From contig NZ_CP114288.1 in the NCBI RefSeq assembly GCF_027111335.1, positions 124,001-188,000 of the forward strand: a DNA stretch of 64,000 nt, given 5' to 3'. The DNA is from Flavobacterium aquiphilum (GTDB taxonomy: Bacteria; Bacteroidota; Bacteroidia; Flavobacteriales; Flavobacteriaceae). Each line of letters begins with the position of its first letter. Position 1 is the stretch's first letter. The translations under genes and the position numbers were made by a program. This document shows, one piece after another, positions 25,835-35,178 of the stretch. The notes under the pieces are model-generated. The model did not search any database. It was not told where the DNA came from and saw nothing but the letters and a program-made list of their open reading frames with translations.

Positions 25835-26356
25835 ATGGCGTTAGAAACAACAGAAATTCAAGAGAAATTAACTACTACTTTTGGTTCAAAAGTTTTAGAA
25901 TTCAAACAGGACAAAGATATTTTCTCATTTGAAGTAGAATCAGACATAATAACAGCTGTTATTCTTTATTTAAAAAACGACCCCACTTTGCGTTTTAACT
26001 TTTTAACCGATTTATGTGGTGTTCACTACCCGGATAATGAAGAAAGCAAACAATTTGCGATTGTTTATCATTTACACAATTGGATTGACAATAAACGCAT
26101 CCGAATTAAATCCTTCTTAAACGAGTCAAAACCGGAAATCAAAACTGTTTCAAATATCTTTTTATGTGCCAACTGGATGGAAAGGGAAACCTATGATTTC
26201 TATGGAATCAATTTCATAGGGCATCCACAATTGAAACGTATTTTGAACATGGATGAAATGACGTCATTCCCATTGCGAAAAGAATTCCCGATGGAAGACA
26301 GTGGAAGAACTGACAAAGACGACAGGTATTTTGGAAGAACGCCATCAAATTGCTAA
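25835..26356 (+). CDS. nuoC: NADH-quinone oxidoreductase subunit C
   Basis: A 173-residue peripheral-arm subunit (30-kDa family), separate from NuoD rather than fused as in Escherichia coli. The signature is ERETYDFYGINFIGHPQLKRILNMDEMTSFPLRKEFPM near residues 110-150. It begins 5 bases after nuoB. Confidence 0.95.
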   Translation: MALETTEIQEKLTTTFGSKVLEFKQDKDIFSFEVESDIITAVILYLKNDPTLRFNFLTDLCGVHYPDNEESKQFAIVYHLHNWIDNKRIRIKSFLNESKPEIKTVSNIFLCANWMERETYDFYGINFIGHPQLKRILNMDEMTSFPLRKEFPMEDSGRTDKDDRYFGRTPSNC

Positions 26357-26388
26357 AAAAACTATATATAATTTTTCACATTAAATAA

Positions 26389-27627
26389 ATGTCAGAACTA
26401 TTATTACCACCGGAGCATCGCTATGCTAAAATAATTCAGGAAAAACACAATGAAGACGGAAGCGAGCTTTCTATTCTGAATTTAGGCCCCACACATCCCG
26501 CTACGCACGGTATTTTTCAAAACATCTTATTGATGGACGGTGAAAAAATCCTGGATGCTGAACCAACTATTGGCTATATCCACAGGGCTTTCGAAAAAAT
26601 CGCCGAAAATCGCCCTTTTTATCAAATCACACCTCTCACGGACAGAATGAACTATTGTTCTTCTCCAATCAACAATATGGGATGGTGGATGACACTTGAA
26701 AAACTTCTTGACATAAAAGTCCCTAAAAGAGTCGATTATTTACGTGTTATCGTAATGGAATTGGCTCGTATTGCAGACCACTTAATCTGTAACTCCATTC
26801 TGGGAGTGGATACTGGAGCTTATACAGGTTTCCTTTATGTATTCCAATTCAGAGAAAAAATATACGAAATCTACGAAGAAATCTGTGGAGCCCGATTGAC
26901 GACCAATATGGGAAGAATCGGTGGTTTCGAAAGAGACTGGTCTCCTGAAGCTTTCAGAAAACTCGACGATTTTTTAAGAGATTTCCCAATTGCCTGGAAA
27001 GAATTTGAAAATCTATTCGAAAGAAACAGAATTTTTATTGATCGTACCGTAAATGTTGGAGCCATAACTGCAGAAAAAGCAATGGCTTACGGACTTACCG
27101 GACCAAATTTGCGTGCTGCCGGAATCGATTATGATGTACGTGTAGCACAACCTTACAGCTCTTACGAAGATTTTGACTTCATTGTCCCGGTAGGAAAATC
27201 AGGAGACACTTACGACCGTTTTTGTGTTCGTAATGCCGAAGTTTGGGAAAGTTTAAGCATTATCAATCAAGCATTGAACAAAATGCCGGAAGGAAATGAA
27301 TACCATGCTGATGTTCCCGAATACTATCTTCCTCCAAAAGAAGATGTTTACACCAATATGGAATCTTTAATATACCATTTCAAGATTGTAATGGGAGAAG
27401 TTCCGGTTCCAATTGCACAAATTTACCATGCTGTTGAAGGTGCTAATGGAGAATTAGGATTTTACCTTGAAACAGACGGAAGTAGAACTCCATACAGATT
27501 GCATTTCAGAAGACCTTGTTTCATCTATTATCAAGCCTATCCGGACATGATTAAAGGTTCAATGTTATCTGATGCCATCGTTATTTTATCAAGTTTAAAT
27601 GTTATTGCTGGAGAATTAGACGCATAG
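26389..27627 (+). CDS. nuoD: NADH-quinone oxidoreductase subunit D
   Basis: A 412-residue 49-kDa-family subunit forming the quinone-binding pocket with NuoB. The N-terminal LGPTHPATHG, then IGYIHRAFEKI, the YCSSPINN segment and a C-terminal LSDAIVILSSLNVIAGELD are standard family features. Confidence 0.96.
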   Translation: MSELLLPPEHRYAKIIQEKHNEDGSELSILNLGPTHPATHGIFQNILLMDGEKILDAEPTIGYIHRAFEKIAENRPFYQITPLTDRMNYCSSPINNMGWWMTLEKLLDIKVPKRVDYLRVIVMELARIADHLICNSILGVDTGAYTGFLYVFQFREKIYEIYEEICGARLTTNMGRIGGFERDWSPEAFRKLDDFLRDFPIAWKEFENLFERNRIFIDRTVNVGAITAEKAMAYGLTGPNLRAAGIDYDVRVAQPYSSYEDFDFIVPVGKSGDTYDRFCVRNAEVWESLSIINQALNKMPEGNEYHADVPEYYLPPKEDVYTNMESLIYHFKIVMGEVPVPIAQIYHAVEGANGELGFYLETDGSRTPYRLHFRRPCFIYYQAYPDMIKGSMLSDAIVILSSLNVIAGELDA

Positions 27628-27630
27628 ATT

Positions 27631-28161
27631 ATGGTACACACACATTACAAACAAGAAATAAACATGACTGAGGAATTGATGTCCCGCATCAATGAATTGA
27701 TCAGCCATTATCCTGAAGATAAAAGAAAATCGGCACTGCTTCCTGTTTTACATGAAGTTCAGGATGCCCACGACAACTGGTTGAGTATTGAATTACAAGA
27801 TAAAGTTGCCGAAATTTTACAAATAAAACCAATCGAAGTATATGAAGTTGTTTCGTTTTACACGATGTACAACAGAAGACCGGTTGGTAAATACATGTTT
27901 GAATTTTGCCAAACTTCTCCATGTTGCTTGAACGGTGTTGAAGATTTAATGGATTATACCTGTGAAAAATTAGGCGTACAAGTAGGAGAACCTACAGCTG
28001 ACGGTCTTTTTGAAGTAAGAGGAGTTGAATGTTTGGGTGCTTGCGGTTATGCTCCAATGATGCAGTTGGGCGATTTTTACAAAGAGCATTTGACAAAAGA
28101 AAAAGTAGATCAGTTAATTGCTGACTGCAAAGACGATAAAATAATATTACACGATAAATAA
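27631..28161 (+). CDS. nuoE: NADH-quinone oxidoreductase subunit E
   Basis: A 176-residue 24-kDa-family subunit with the N1a [2Fe-2S] cluster: Cys ligands in FCQTSPCCLNG and CLGACGYAP. Start 27631 lies 3 bases after the nuoD stop; an ATG at 27664 (MTEELMSRI) is possible, but the intervening HYKQEIN looks like conserved coding sequence. Confidence 0.94.
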   Translation: MVHTHYKQEINMTEELMSRINELISHYPEDKRKSALLPVLHEVQDAHDNWLSIELQDKVAEILQIKPIEVYEVVSFYTMYNRRPVGKYMFEFCQTSPCCLNGVEDLMDYTCEKLGVQVGEPTADGLFEVRGVECLGACGYAPMMQLGDFYKEHLTKEKVDQLIADCKDDKIILHDK

Positions 28162-28162
28162 G

Positions 28163-29530
28163 ATGTCACAAAAAATATTATTAGACAAAATCAATATTCC
28201 TGGGATTAAAACCTATGAAGTGTATCGTCAAAACGGTGGTTACGCTTCTGTGGAAAAAGCACTAAAAATGCTAACTCCTGACGAAGTAGTTGAAGAAGTA
28301 AAAACTTCAGGATTACGCGGTCGTGGTGGTGCTGGTTTCCCTGCCGGAATGAAATGGAGTTTTATCGATAAAAAATCAGGAAAACCTCGACATTTGGTTT
28401 GTAACGCCGATGAGTCTGAACCGGGAACTTTCAAAGATCGTTATTTGATGGAATACATTCCTCACTTACTGATTGAAGGAATGATTACTTCGAGTTATGC
28501 ATTGGGTGCAAACCGTTCGTATATCTACATTCGTGGAGAATACATGTGGGTTTACAAAATATTAGAAAGAGCCATCGCCGAAGCAAAAGCTGCTGGTTGG
28601 TTAGGAAAAAACATATTGGGTACAGGATATGATTTGGAACTACATGTTCATTGTGGTGCCGGAGCCTACATCTGCGGTGAAGAAACTGCGCTAATCGAAT
28701 CATTGGAAGGTAAAAGAGGAAATCCTCGTATCAAACCACCATTCCCAGCTGTTTCGGGACTTTGGGCAAATCCAACGGTAGTAAATAATGTAGAAACTAT
28801 CGCAACTGTGCCGTGGATTGTAAACAATTCCGGAGCTGATTATGCTAAAATTGGTATTGGAAGATCTACGGGAACCAAATTAATCTCTGCTTCAGGTCAC
28901 ATCAAAAACCCTGGAGTTTATGAAATTGAATTGGGATTAAGCGTTTACGAATTCATGAATTCTGACGAATATCTTGGCGGAATGAGTTCAGACCGTCCAT
29001 TGAAGGCATTTGTTCCTGGAGGAAGTTCTGTTCCGGTTTTACCTGCACATTTAATCTACAAAACTGCAGCTGGCGAAGATCGTTTGATGACTTACGAATC
29101 TTTAAGCGACGGTGGTTTTGCCACAGGATCTATGTTGGGTTCTGGTGGATTTATTGTATATAATGACACTTCTTGTATCGTTCGCAACACTTGGAATTTC
29201 TCTCGTTTTTACCACCACGAAAGTTGTGGACAGTGTACTCCGTGTAGAGAAGGTACAGGATGGATGGAAAAAGTATTGCACCGAATCGAAAACGGTCACG
29301 GACGTGAGGAAGATATCGAATTGTTATTGAGCATTCAAAGTAAAATAGAAGGAAACACAATTTGTCCTCTAGGTGATGCGGCAGCTTGGCCTGTAGCAGC
29401 AGCTATTCGTCACTTTAGAGATGAATTTGAATATCATATTCGTTTCCCTGAAAAAATAAAAAACAGAGACCATTTTGTTGCCGAACCTTTTGAAAAAGTA
29501 AAGCACCTAGTTTCTAAAGAAGCAGTATAA
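28163..29530 (+). CDS. nuoF: NADH-quinone oxidoreductase subunit F
   Basis: A 455-residue 51-kDa-family subunit, the entry point of electrons. The glycine-rich NADH/FMN region GLRGRGGAGFPAGMKW (about residues 48-65), the FMN-site GAYICGEETALIESLEG, and the N3 [4Fe-4S] ligands ESCGQCTPCREGTGWM and TICPLGDAA are all present. One base separates it from nuoE. Confidence 0.97.
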   Translation: MSQKILLDKINIPGIKTYEVYRQNGGYASVEKALKMLTPDEVVEEVKTSGLRGRGGAGFPAGMKWSFIDKKSGKPRHLVCNADESEPGTFKDRYLMEYIPHLLIEGMITSSYALGANRSYIYIRGEYMWVYKILERAIAEAKAAGWLGKNILGTGYDLELHVHCGAGAYICGEETALIESLEGKRGNPRIKPPFPAVSGLWANPTVVNNVETIATVPWIVNNSGADYAKIGIGRSTGTKLISASGHIKNPGVYEIELGLSVYEFMNSDEYLGGMSSDRPLKAFVPGGSSVPVLPAHLIYKTAAGEDRLMTYESLSDGGFATGSMLGSGGFIVYNDTSCIVRNTWNFSRFYHHESCGQCTPCREGTGWMEKVLHRIENGHGREEDIELLLSIQSKIEGNTICPLGDAAAWPVAAAIRHFRDEFEYHIRFPEKIKNRDHFVAEPFEKVKHLVSKEAV

Positions 29531-29612
29531 TTTAAAAGTACGAAGTTGGAAGTTGGAAGTTAGAAGTTCAAACACTTAAACCTTTAAACCTTAAACTTTT
29601 AAACCGAAGCAT
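29531..29612. repeat. Simple-sequence spacer between nuoF and nuoG
   Basis: Short tandem runs: (G)GAAGTT repeated four times at about 29542-29568, then variants of AAACCTTTAAACC at 29573-29604. No terminator or promoter is evident. Similar TTTAAAC runs occur before the gene at 39760, so this is probably a family of intergenic simple repeats. Confidence 0.5.
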
Positions 29613-30644
29613 ATGAAAGTAACCATAGACGGTCAAGAAATTGAAGTAGAAGCAGGAACAACGATTCTGCAAGCTGCGCGCATGATTGGTGGAGATGTTG
29701 TTCCGCCTGCAATGTGCTATTATTCAAAATTAAAAGGAAGTGGAGGTAAATGCCGTTGTTGTTTGGTTGACGTGACCAAAGGAAGTGATGCTGACCCAAG
29801 ACCTATGCCTAAATTAATGGCATCGTGCGTGACGGGCTGTCAGGACGGAATGGAAATCGCAAGTAAAGCATCTCCAAGAGTTCAAGAAGCCAGAAAAGCA
29901 GTAACAGAATTTTTACTAATCAACCACCCACTTGATTGCCCTATTTGTGACCAAGCAGGAGAATGTGATTTACAAAACTTAAGCTTTGAGCACGGAAAAT
30001 CGGTTTCCCGTTTTATTGAAGAAAAGAGAACTTTTGAACCCGAAGATATTGGTCCAAACATTCAATTGCACATGAACCGTTGTATTTTATGTCAAAGATG
30101 TGTGCAAGTTGCCGATCAATTGACAGACAACAGAGTTCACGGAGTATTGGATCGCGGTGATCATGCAAACATCTCTACTTGTATTTCAAAAGCCATAACA
30201 AATGAATTTTCTGGAAACATGATTGATGTATGTCCAGTTGGTGCTTTGACTGATAAAACTTTTAGATTTAAATCAAGAGTTTGGTTTAACAAACCTTATA
30301 ATGCACACAGAGAATGTACAACTCCAGGATGCTGTGGAAAAACTACCGTTTGGATGTTTGGGAACGAAATTCAGCGTGTTACTGGCCGTAAAGACGAATT
30401 TCACGAAGTAGAAGAATTCATCTGTAACACTTGTCGTTTCGATAAAAAAGAAGTGACTGACTGGGTAATCGAAGGACCTCGTGAATTCGAAAAAGATTCG
30501 GTTATCAACCAAAATAACTATACCCGCCCATTAGAAAAAGTAGAAATCAATACTGAAAAAAATATTCTTTTGGGAAGAGATCAAGACAGAAAAAAAATAA
30601 GTATGGCAGCAATTCCATTGGACACTAACACTCAAAAATCTTAA
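29613..30644 (+). CDS. nuoG: NADH-quinone oxidoreductase subunit G, short form
   Basis: A 343-residue iron-sulfur subunit. It has the [2Fe-2S] N1b ligands (MCYYSKLKGSGGKCRCC and ASCVTGC), the N5 site (HPLDCPICDQAGECDLQ) and the N4 site (CILCQRC ... DVCPVG). It continues into the first Cys-containing part of the molybdopterin-type domain (CTTPGCCGK ... ICNTCRFDKKE) and then stops, lacking the ~500-residue C-terminal domain of E. coli NuoG (about 900 residues). The ending is clean, with nuoH starting 3 bases later, so this is a genuine short form, which I believe is usual in Flavobacteriia, rather than a broken gene. Confidence 0.93.
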   Translation: MKVTIDGQEIEVEAGTTILQAARMIGGDVVPPAMCYYSKLKGSGGKCRCCLVDVTKGSDADPRPMPKLMASCVTGCQDGMEIASKASPRVQEARKAVTEFLLINHPLDCPICDQAGECDLQNLSFEHGKSVSRFIEEKRTFEPEDIGPNIQLHMNRCILCQRCVQVADQLTDNRVHGVLDRGDHANISTCISKAITNEFSGNMIDVCPVGALTDKTFRFKSRVWFNKPYNAHRECTTPGCCGKTTVWMFGNEIQRVTGRKDEFHEVEEFICNTCRFDKKEVTDWVIEGPREFEKDSVINQNNYTRPLEKVEINTEKNILLGRDQDRKKISMAAIPLDTNTQKS

Positions 30645-30647
30645 AAA

Positions 30648-31700
30648 ATGGAAAGTACATTTGTTATAGAAAAAAGTGTAGTTATAATTGTGGTATTTGC
30701 CCTTACAATGTTAATGGCCATGTATGCCACTTGGGCTGAACGTAAAGTAGCAGCTTGGTTGCAAGACAGGATTGGACCAAATAGAGCAGGACCATTGGGA
30801 TTATTCCAACCTCTTGCCGATGGTTTGAAATTGTTTTCGAAAGAAGAATTTGAACCAAACACGCCAAACAAATTTTTATTTTTTACCGGTCCGGCAATCG
30901 CTATGGGAACAGCTTTGATGACAAGTGCTGTTATTCCATGGGGTGATCGACTACATTTGTTTGGAAGAGATATTTTGCTTCAAGCAACTGACGTGAACAT
31001 TGCCATATTGTACATTTTTGGAGTAGTTTCCCTTGGAGTATATGGCATCATGATTGGAGGATGGGCATCCAACAATAAATTCTCTTTGATGAGCTCAATT
31101 AGAGCTGCTTCTCAAATGGTTTCTTATGAGGTAGCGATGGGATTATCCATAATCGCTTTGATTATGATGACTGGAACTTTGAGCCTAAAAGAAATTTCTA
31201 TTCAGCAATCCGAATGGCATTGGAATGTGCTTTACCAACCACTAACATTTTTAATATTCTTGATTTGTTCTTTTGCAGAATTAAACAGAACACCTTTTGA
31301 TTTGGCGGAATGTGAATCGGAATTAATAGGTGGATACCACACCGAATATTCATCGATGAAAATGGGATTCTACCTATTTGCTGAATACGCGAATATGTTC
31401 GTTTCCTCTACCATTTTGGCTGTATTGTTTTTCGGCGGATACAATTATCCTGGAATGGGTTGGGTATTGGAAAACTGTGGAGTAAATGTTGCCAATGTAC
31501 TGGGAATGGCGGTGCTGTTCATTAAATTATGCGGCTTTATTTTCTTTATCATGTGGGTTCGTTGGACAATTCCAAGATTTAGATATGACCAATTGATGCA
31601 TTTGGGATGGAAAATTTTGATTCCACTTGCAATTGCTAATATTATGATTACCGGAGTTGTGATTTTAAGACACGATATCGCTGCTTATTTAGGATTTTAA
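30648..31700 (+). CDS. nuoH: NADH-quinone oxidoreductase subunit H
   Basis: A 350-residue membrane subunit with about eight helices, linking the quinone site to the proton pumps. Family motifs: AERKVAAWLQDRIGPNRAGP near residue 30, LKLFSKEEFEPNTPNK, and the acidic loop NRTPFDLAECESELIGGYHTEYSSMKMG near residue 220. Confidence 0.96.
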   Translation: MESTFVIEKSVVIIVVFALTMLMAMYATWAERKVAAWLQDRIGPNRAGPLGLFQPLADGLKLFSKEEFEPNTPNKFLFFTGPAIAMGTALMTSAVIPWGDRLHLFGRDILLQATDVNIAILYIFGVVSLGVYGIMIGGWASNNKFSLMSSIRAASQMVSYEVAMGLSIIALIMMTGTLSLKEISIQQSEWHWNVLYQPLTFLIFLICSFAELNRTPFDLAECESELIGGYHTEYSSMKMGFYLFAEYANMFVSSTILAVLFFGGYNYPGMGWVLENCGVNVANVLGMAVLFIKLCGFIFFIMWVRWTIPRFRYDQLMHLGWKILIPLAIANIMITGVVILRHDIAAYLGF

Positions 31701-31723
31701 TTCAACCAAATCCCAATAGTTAA

Positions 31724-31805
31724 CTGGACTAGCCCTGATAGAAGCGGCATCCTTTTATTTTTTCCTTTAAAAAATAAAAGATATAGCGGATAGCAGGATT
31801 AGCTA
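31724..31805. repeat. REP-like hairpin element inside the nuo operon
   Basis: Between nuoH and nuoI lies an ~80-base element, from ACTAGCCCTGATAGAAGCGG to GCGGATAGCAGGATTAGCT. Its centre is a perfect 12-bp stem, CTTTTATTTTTT (31752-31763) with AAAAAATAAAAG (31769-31780), and the outer parts are partly complementary (GCCCTG and CAGG). It shares its first 12 bases with the element at 19389. Elements starting AGCCCTGAT are, to my knowledge, common between flavobacterial genes. Confidence 0.7.
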
Positions 31806-31822
31806 CAAATAAAAAATATAAA

Positions 31823-32368
31823 ATGTCAATAGAAACTATATCCTTATCGGGAAGAAAAAAGGTAGTCTCCAATAAAGAGATGACTTTTTTGGAACGCATC
31901 TATCTGGTTGCGATTGTAAAAGGTTTGTTCATTACGCTGAAGCATTTATTCAAAAGAAAAGCAACGATTCAATATCCTGAACAAGTTCGCGAGATGAGTC
32001 CGGTGTATCGTGGGCGTCACATGTTGAAACGTGACGAACAAGGCAGAGAAAACTGTACTGCTTGCGGTTTGTGTGCTTTGACTTGCCCGGCCGAAGCTAT
32101 TACGATGAAAGCTGCTGAGCGCAAACCGGAAGAAAAGCATTTATACAGAGAAGAAAAATATGCCGAGATATATGAAATCAATATGTTGAGATGTATTTTT
32201 TGCGGACTTTGTGAAGAAGCCTGTCCAAAAGACGCTATCTATTTGACAATTTCTAAAGAGTTAGTCCCATCTAATTATGACAGGGAAGATTTCATTTTTG
32301 GAAAAGATAAACTGGTTATGCCACTGGAAATGGCTTTGAAAAATACTCAACTTAAAAACGCTAACTAA
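31823..32368 (+). CDS. nuoI: NADH-quinone oxidoreductase subunit I
   Basis: A 181-residue 23-kDa-family subunit with two ferredoxin-type [4Fe-4S] sites, N6a and N6b: CTACGLCALTCP and CIFCGLCEEACP, 30-odd residues apart, near residues 75-130. It follows the REP-like element and is 1 base from nuoJ. Confidence 0.96.
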   Translation: MSIETISLSGRKKVVSNKEMTFLERIYLVAIVKGLFITLKHLFKRKATIQYPEQVREMSPVYRGRHMLKRDEQGRENCTACGLCALTCPAEAITMKAAERKPEEKHLYREEKYAEIYEINMLRCIFCGLCEEACPKDAIYLTISKELVPSNYDREDFIFGKDKLVMPLEMALKNTQLKNAN

Positions 32369-32369
32369 T

Positions 32370-32879
32370 ATGTCAACAGTACTTATTTTATTTTGCATAT
32401 TGTCTGCAGTCACATTGCTAACAGCATTTTTAACTATTTTTAGCAGAAATCCAATTCACAGTGCCATTTATCTGGTAATTTGTTTCTTTTCCATCGCAGG
32501 ACATTATTTACTACTAAACGCTCAGTTTTTGGCAATTGTACACATCATTGTCTATTCCGGGGCTATCATGATTTTGCTTCTGTTTACCATAATGTTGATG
32601 AACCTAAACCATGAAGACGAAGTACACAAACCGAGATTCACAAGATTAGGAGCTATTGTTTCCTTCTGTTTGGTTTGTTTGGTTTTGATCAAAATATTTA
32701 TCCACTCAAAACCAATCGTGGAATATGATTATACAGGAGAGGATTACCAATCGATAAAAGTTCTAGGAAAAGCATTGTTGAATGAATATATGGTGCCTTT
32801 TGAATTTGCTTCCATTTTGTTATTAGTGGGAATGATTGGAGCTGTACTATTGTCTAAAAAAGAAAAACAAGGGAAATAA
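32370..32879 (+). CDS. nuoJ: NADH-quinone oxidoreductase subunit J
   Basis: A 169-residue membrane subunit with five hydrophobic segments; the conserved [10 protein letters not shown] and [18 protein letters not shown] (helix 3 with its pi-bulge region) are clear. The stop overlaps the nuoK start by one base (TAATG). Confidence 0.94.
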   Translation: MSTVLILFCILSAVTLLTAFLTIFSRNPIHSAIYLVICFFSIAGHYLLLNAQFLAIVHIIVYSGAIMILLLFTIMLMNLNHEDEVHKPRFTRLGAIVSFCLVCLVLIKIFIHSKPIVEYDYTGEDYQSIKVLGKALLNEYMVPFEFASILLLVGMIGAVLLSKKEKQGK

Positions 32880-33199
32880 TGAATAATATTTTAACTCAAA
32901 TTGGTATAGAAAACTATATCTTCCTGTGTGTAACACTTTTTTGTATTGGTATTTTTGGGGTTTTGTACAGACGAAATGCAATCATTGTGTTCATGTCTAT
33001 CGAAATCATGCTGAATGCTGTTAACTTATTGTTTGTGGCTTTTTCAACTTACCACCAAGACACACAAGGTCAAGTATTCGTATTTTTCTCCATGGCTGTA
33101 GCAGCGGCTGAAGTCGCAGTAGGACTGGCCATATTGGTTTCGATATTTAGAAATATTGGATCAATCAGCATCGATAATTTAAAAAACTTAAAAGGATAA
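32879..33199 (+). CDS. nuoK: NADH-quinone oxidoreductase subunit K
   Basis: A 106-residue membrane subunit, three helices, with the two intramembrane Glu needed for proton transfer ([10 protein letters not shown] and [10 protein letters not shown]). It is followed immediately by nuoL. Confidence 0.95.
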   Translation: MNNILTQIGIENYIFLCVTLFCIGIFGVLYRRNAIIVFMSIEIMLNAVNLLFVAFSTYHQDTQGQVFVFFSMAVAAAEVAVGLAILVSIFRNIGSISIDNLKNLKG

Positions 33200-35089
33200 A
33201 TGGCAATGGATACCAATTTAGCTTTAGTCTTACTATTAACTCCTTTTTTAGGATTTTTAATTAATGTTTTCTTCGGGAAAAGTTTAGGAAAATCGGCTTC
33301 GGGAATTATCGGAACACTTTCTGTAGTGGTTTCATTTGTTGTTGCTGTTTCCTTTTTTCTACAAATCAATCAAACAAAACAAGCGATAAACATTCAATTA
33401 TTTGATTGGATTCAAATCAGCAAATTCAATATTAGTTTTGGTTTTTTACTAGATCAGTTATCCGTTTTATGGTTGTTGTTTGTAACTGGAATCGGTTCGC
33501 TGATTCATTTATACTCCATCAGCTATATGCATGACGACGAAAAAATGCATTCTTTCTTCGCTTATTTAAATCTCTTTATCTTTTTCATGATTACCCTTGT
33601 AGTTGGAAGCAACTTATTGGTAATGTTCATTGGTTGGGAAGGAGTTGGACTTTGTTCGTACTTATTAATCGGATTTTGGTACAAAAACCAAGATTATAAC
33701 GATGCTGCCAAAAAAGCATTTATCATGAACCGTATCGGGGATTTAGGATTGCTTATCGGGATATTTATCTTAGGAGCTCAATTCTCTACTTTGGATTTTG
33801 CTTCATTACAAACAGCAATTGCAGGAGCTCACAATCTTGATACCGTTTGGTTGAGTATAGCTGCATTAGCTCTATTTATTGGAGCTTGTGGAAAATCGGC
33901 TCAAATTCCATTATATACTTGGTTACCTGATGCGATGGCCGGACCAACACCTGTTTCGGCATTAATCCACGCTGCAACGATGGTAACTGCCGGTATTTTC
34001 ATGGTATCTAGAATGCATTTCTTATTTGATTTAACACACGAAATACAAACCATTATTGCTGTAATCGGAGGTGTAACCTCATTAGTTGCCGCAACAATTG
34101 GTTTGGTTCAAAATGATATCAAAAAGGTACTAGCCTACTCTACCGTTTCTCAATTAGGATTAATGTTCTTGGCATTAGGTTTCGGTGCTTATGAGGTGGC
34201 GATATTTCACGTAATCACTCACGCTTTCTTCAAAGCTTGTCTGTTCTTAGGATCAGGTTCGGTAATTCACGGATTACATGGTGAACAAGACATGCGTAAA
34301 ATGGGTGGTTTGAAAAAAGCGATGCCAATTACTTTTTGGACCATGCTTATTTCGTCATTAGCCATTTCAGGTGTTCCTTTGTTTTCGGGATTCTTCTCTA
34401 AAGACGAAATTTTGATGACCGCTTTCCACCATAACATTCCGCTTTGGGTTGTTGGATCGGTTGCTTCTATCATGACTGCTTTCTATATGTTCCGATTAAT
34501 GTTCCTGACTTTCTTTAATGATTTCAGAGGAACGGAAGAACAAAAACATCATTTACACGAAAGCCCGGCTTTAATCACTTTTCCTTTGATTGTATTGGCT
34601 ATTTTGGCAACTTTTGGAGGATTAATCAGTTTACCTGGCAATAGTTGGTTGAACGAGTACCTGGCTCCTCTTTTCGCTAAAGCGGGAACAGAAGAACATG
34701 TATTGGGGACCACTGAATATATGTTGATGGCAATCGCGGTTGTCGGCGGATTAGTCGGAATCGGAATTGCTTACGCTAAATACATCAAACAAAATGCTGT
34801 TCCAAGCGAAGATGCTGACATAGCAGGGTTCTCAAAAGTTCTCTACAACAAATACTATGTTGATGAAATTTATGATTCATTGTTTGTTGCACCAATAAAC
34901 AGTTTGTCTAAAATCTTTAGAGACTATGTAGAAACAGGAATTTCTTCGGTAGTCTTTGGATTTGGTAAAATTGCAAACGAACTAAGTTACCAAGGGAAAA
35001 AATTACAGAATGGAAGCGTTGGACTTTATCTATTTGCTTTTGTTTTGGGTATGTGCGCCATTGTTTCATTTATATTTCTAGCTCAATAA
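33200..35089 (+). CDS. nuoL: NADH-quinone oxidoreductase subunit L
   Basis: A 629-residue antiporter-like proton-pumping subunit with about 16 helices and the long lateral helix near the C-terminus. Typical motifs: GWEGVGLCSYLLIGFW (intramembrane Glu near residue 148), SAQIPLYTWLPDAMAGPTPVSALIHAATMVTAG, and KKVLAYSTVSQLGLM. Start at 33200, directly after the nuoK stop; ATG 33206 is an alternative. Confidence 0.96.
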   Translation: MAMDTNLALVLLLTPFLGFLINVFFGKSLGKSASGIIGTLSVVVSFVVAVSFFLQINQTKQAINIQLFDWIQISKFNISFGFLLDQLSVLWLLFVTGIGSLIHLYSISYMHDDEKMHSFFAYLNLFIFFMITLVVGSNLLVMFIGWEGVGLCSYLLIGFWYKNQDYNDAAKKAFIMNRIGDLGLLIGIFILGAQFSTLDFASLQTAIAGAHNLDTVWLSIAALALFIGACGKSAQIPLYTWLPDAMAGPTPVSALIHAATMVTAGIFMVSRMHFLFDLTHEIQTIIAVIGGVTSLVAATIGLVQNDIKKVLAYSTVSQLGLMFLALGFGAYEVAIFHVITHAFFKACLFLGSGSVIHGLHGEQDMRKMGGLKKAMPITFWTMLISSLAISGVPLFSGFFSKDEILMTAFHHNIPLWVVGSVASIMTAFYMFRLMFLTFFNDFRGTEEQKHHLHESPALITFPLIVLAILATFGGLISLPGNSWLNEYLAPLFAKAGTEEHVLGTTEYMLMAIAVVGGLVGIGIAYAKYIKQNAVPSEDADIAGFSKVLYNKYYVDEIYDSLFVAPINSLSKIFRDYVETGISSVVFGFGKIANELSYQGKKLQNGSVGLYLFAFVLGMCAIVSFIFLAQ

Positions 35090-35178
35090 TTATATACCAT
35101 GAAATAGACTTTTTTACTAAAAATAATTTAAAAAAAGTCTATTCCATTTGACATTTAAAAAACAATAAAAAATTACAA

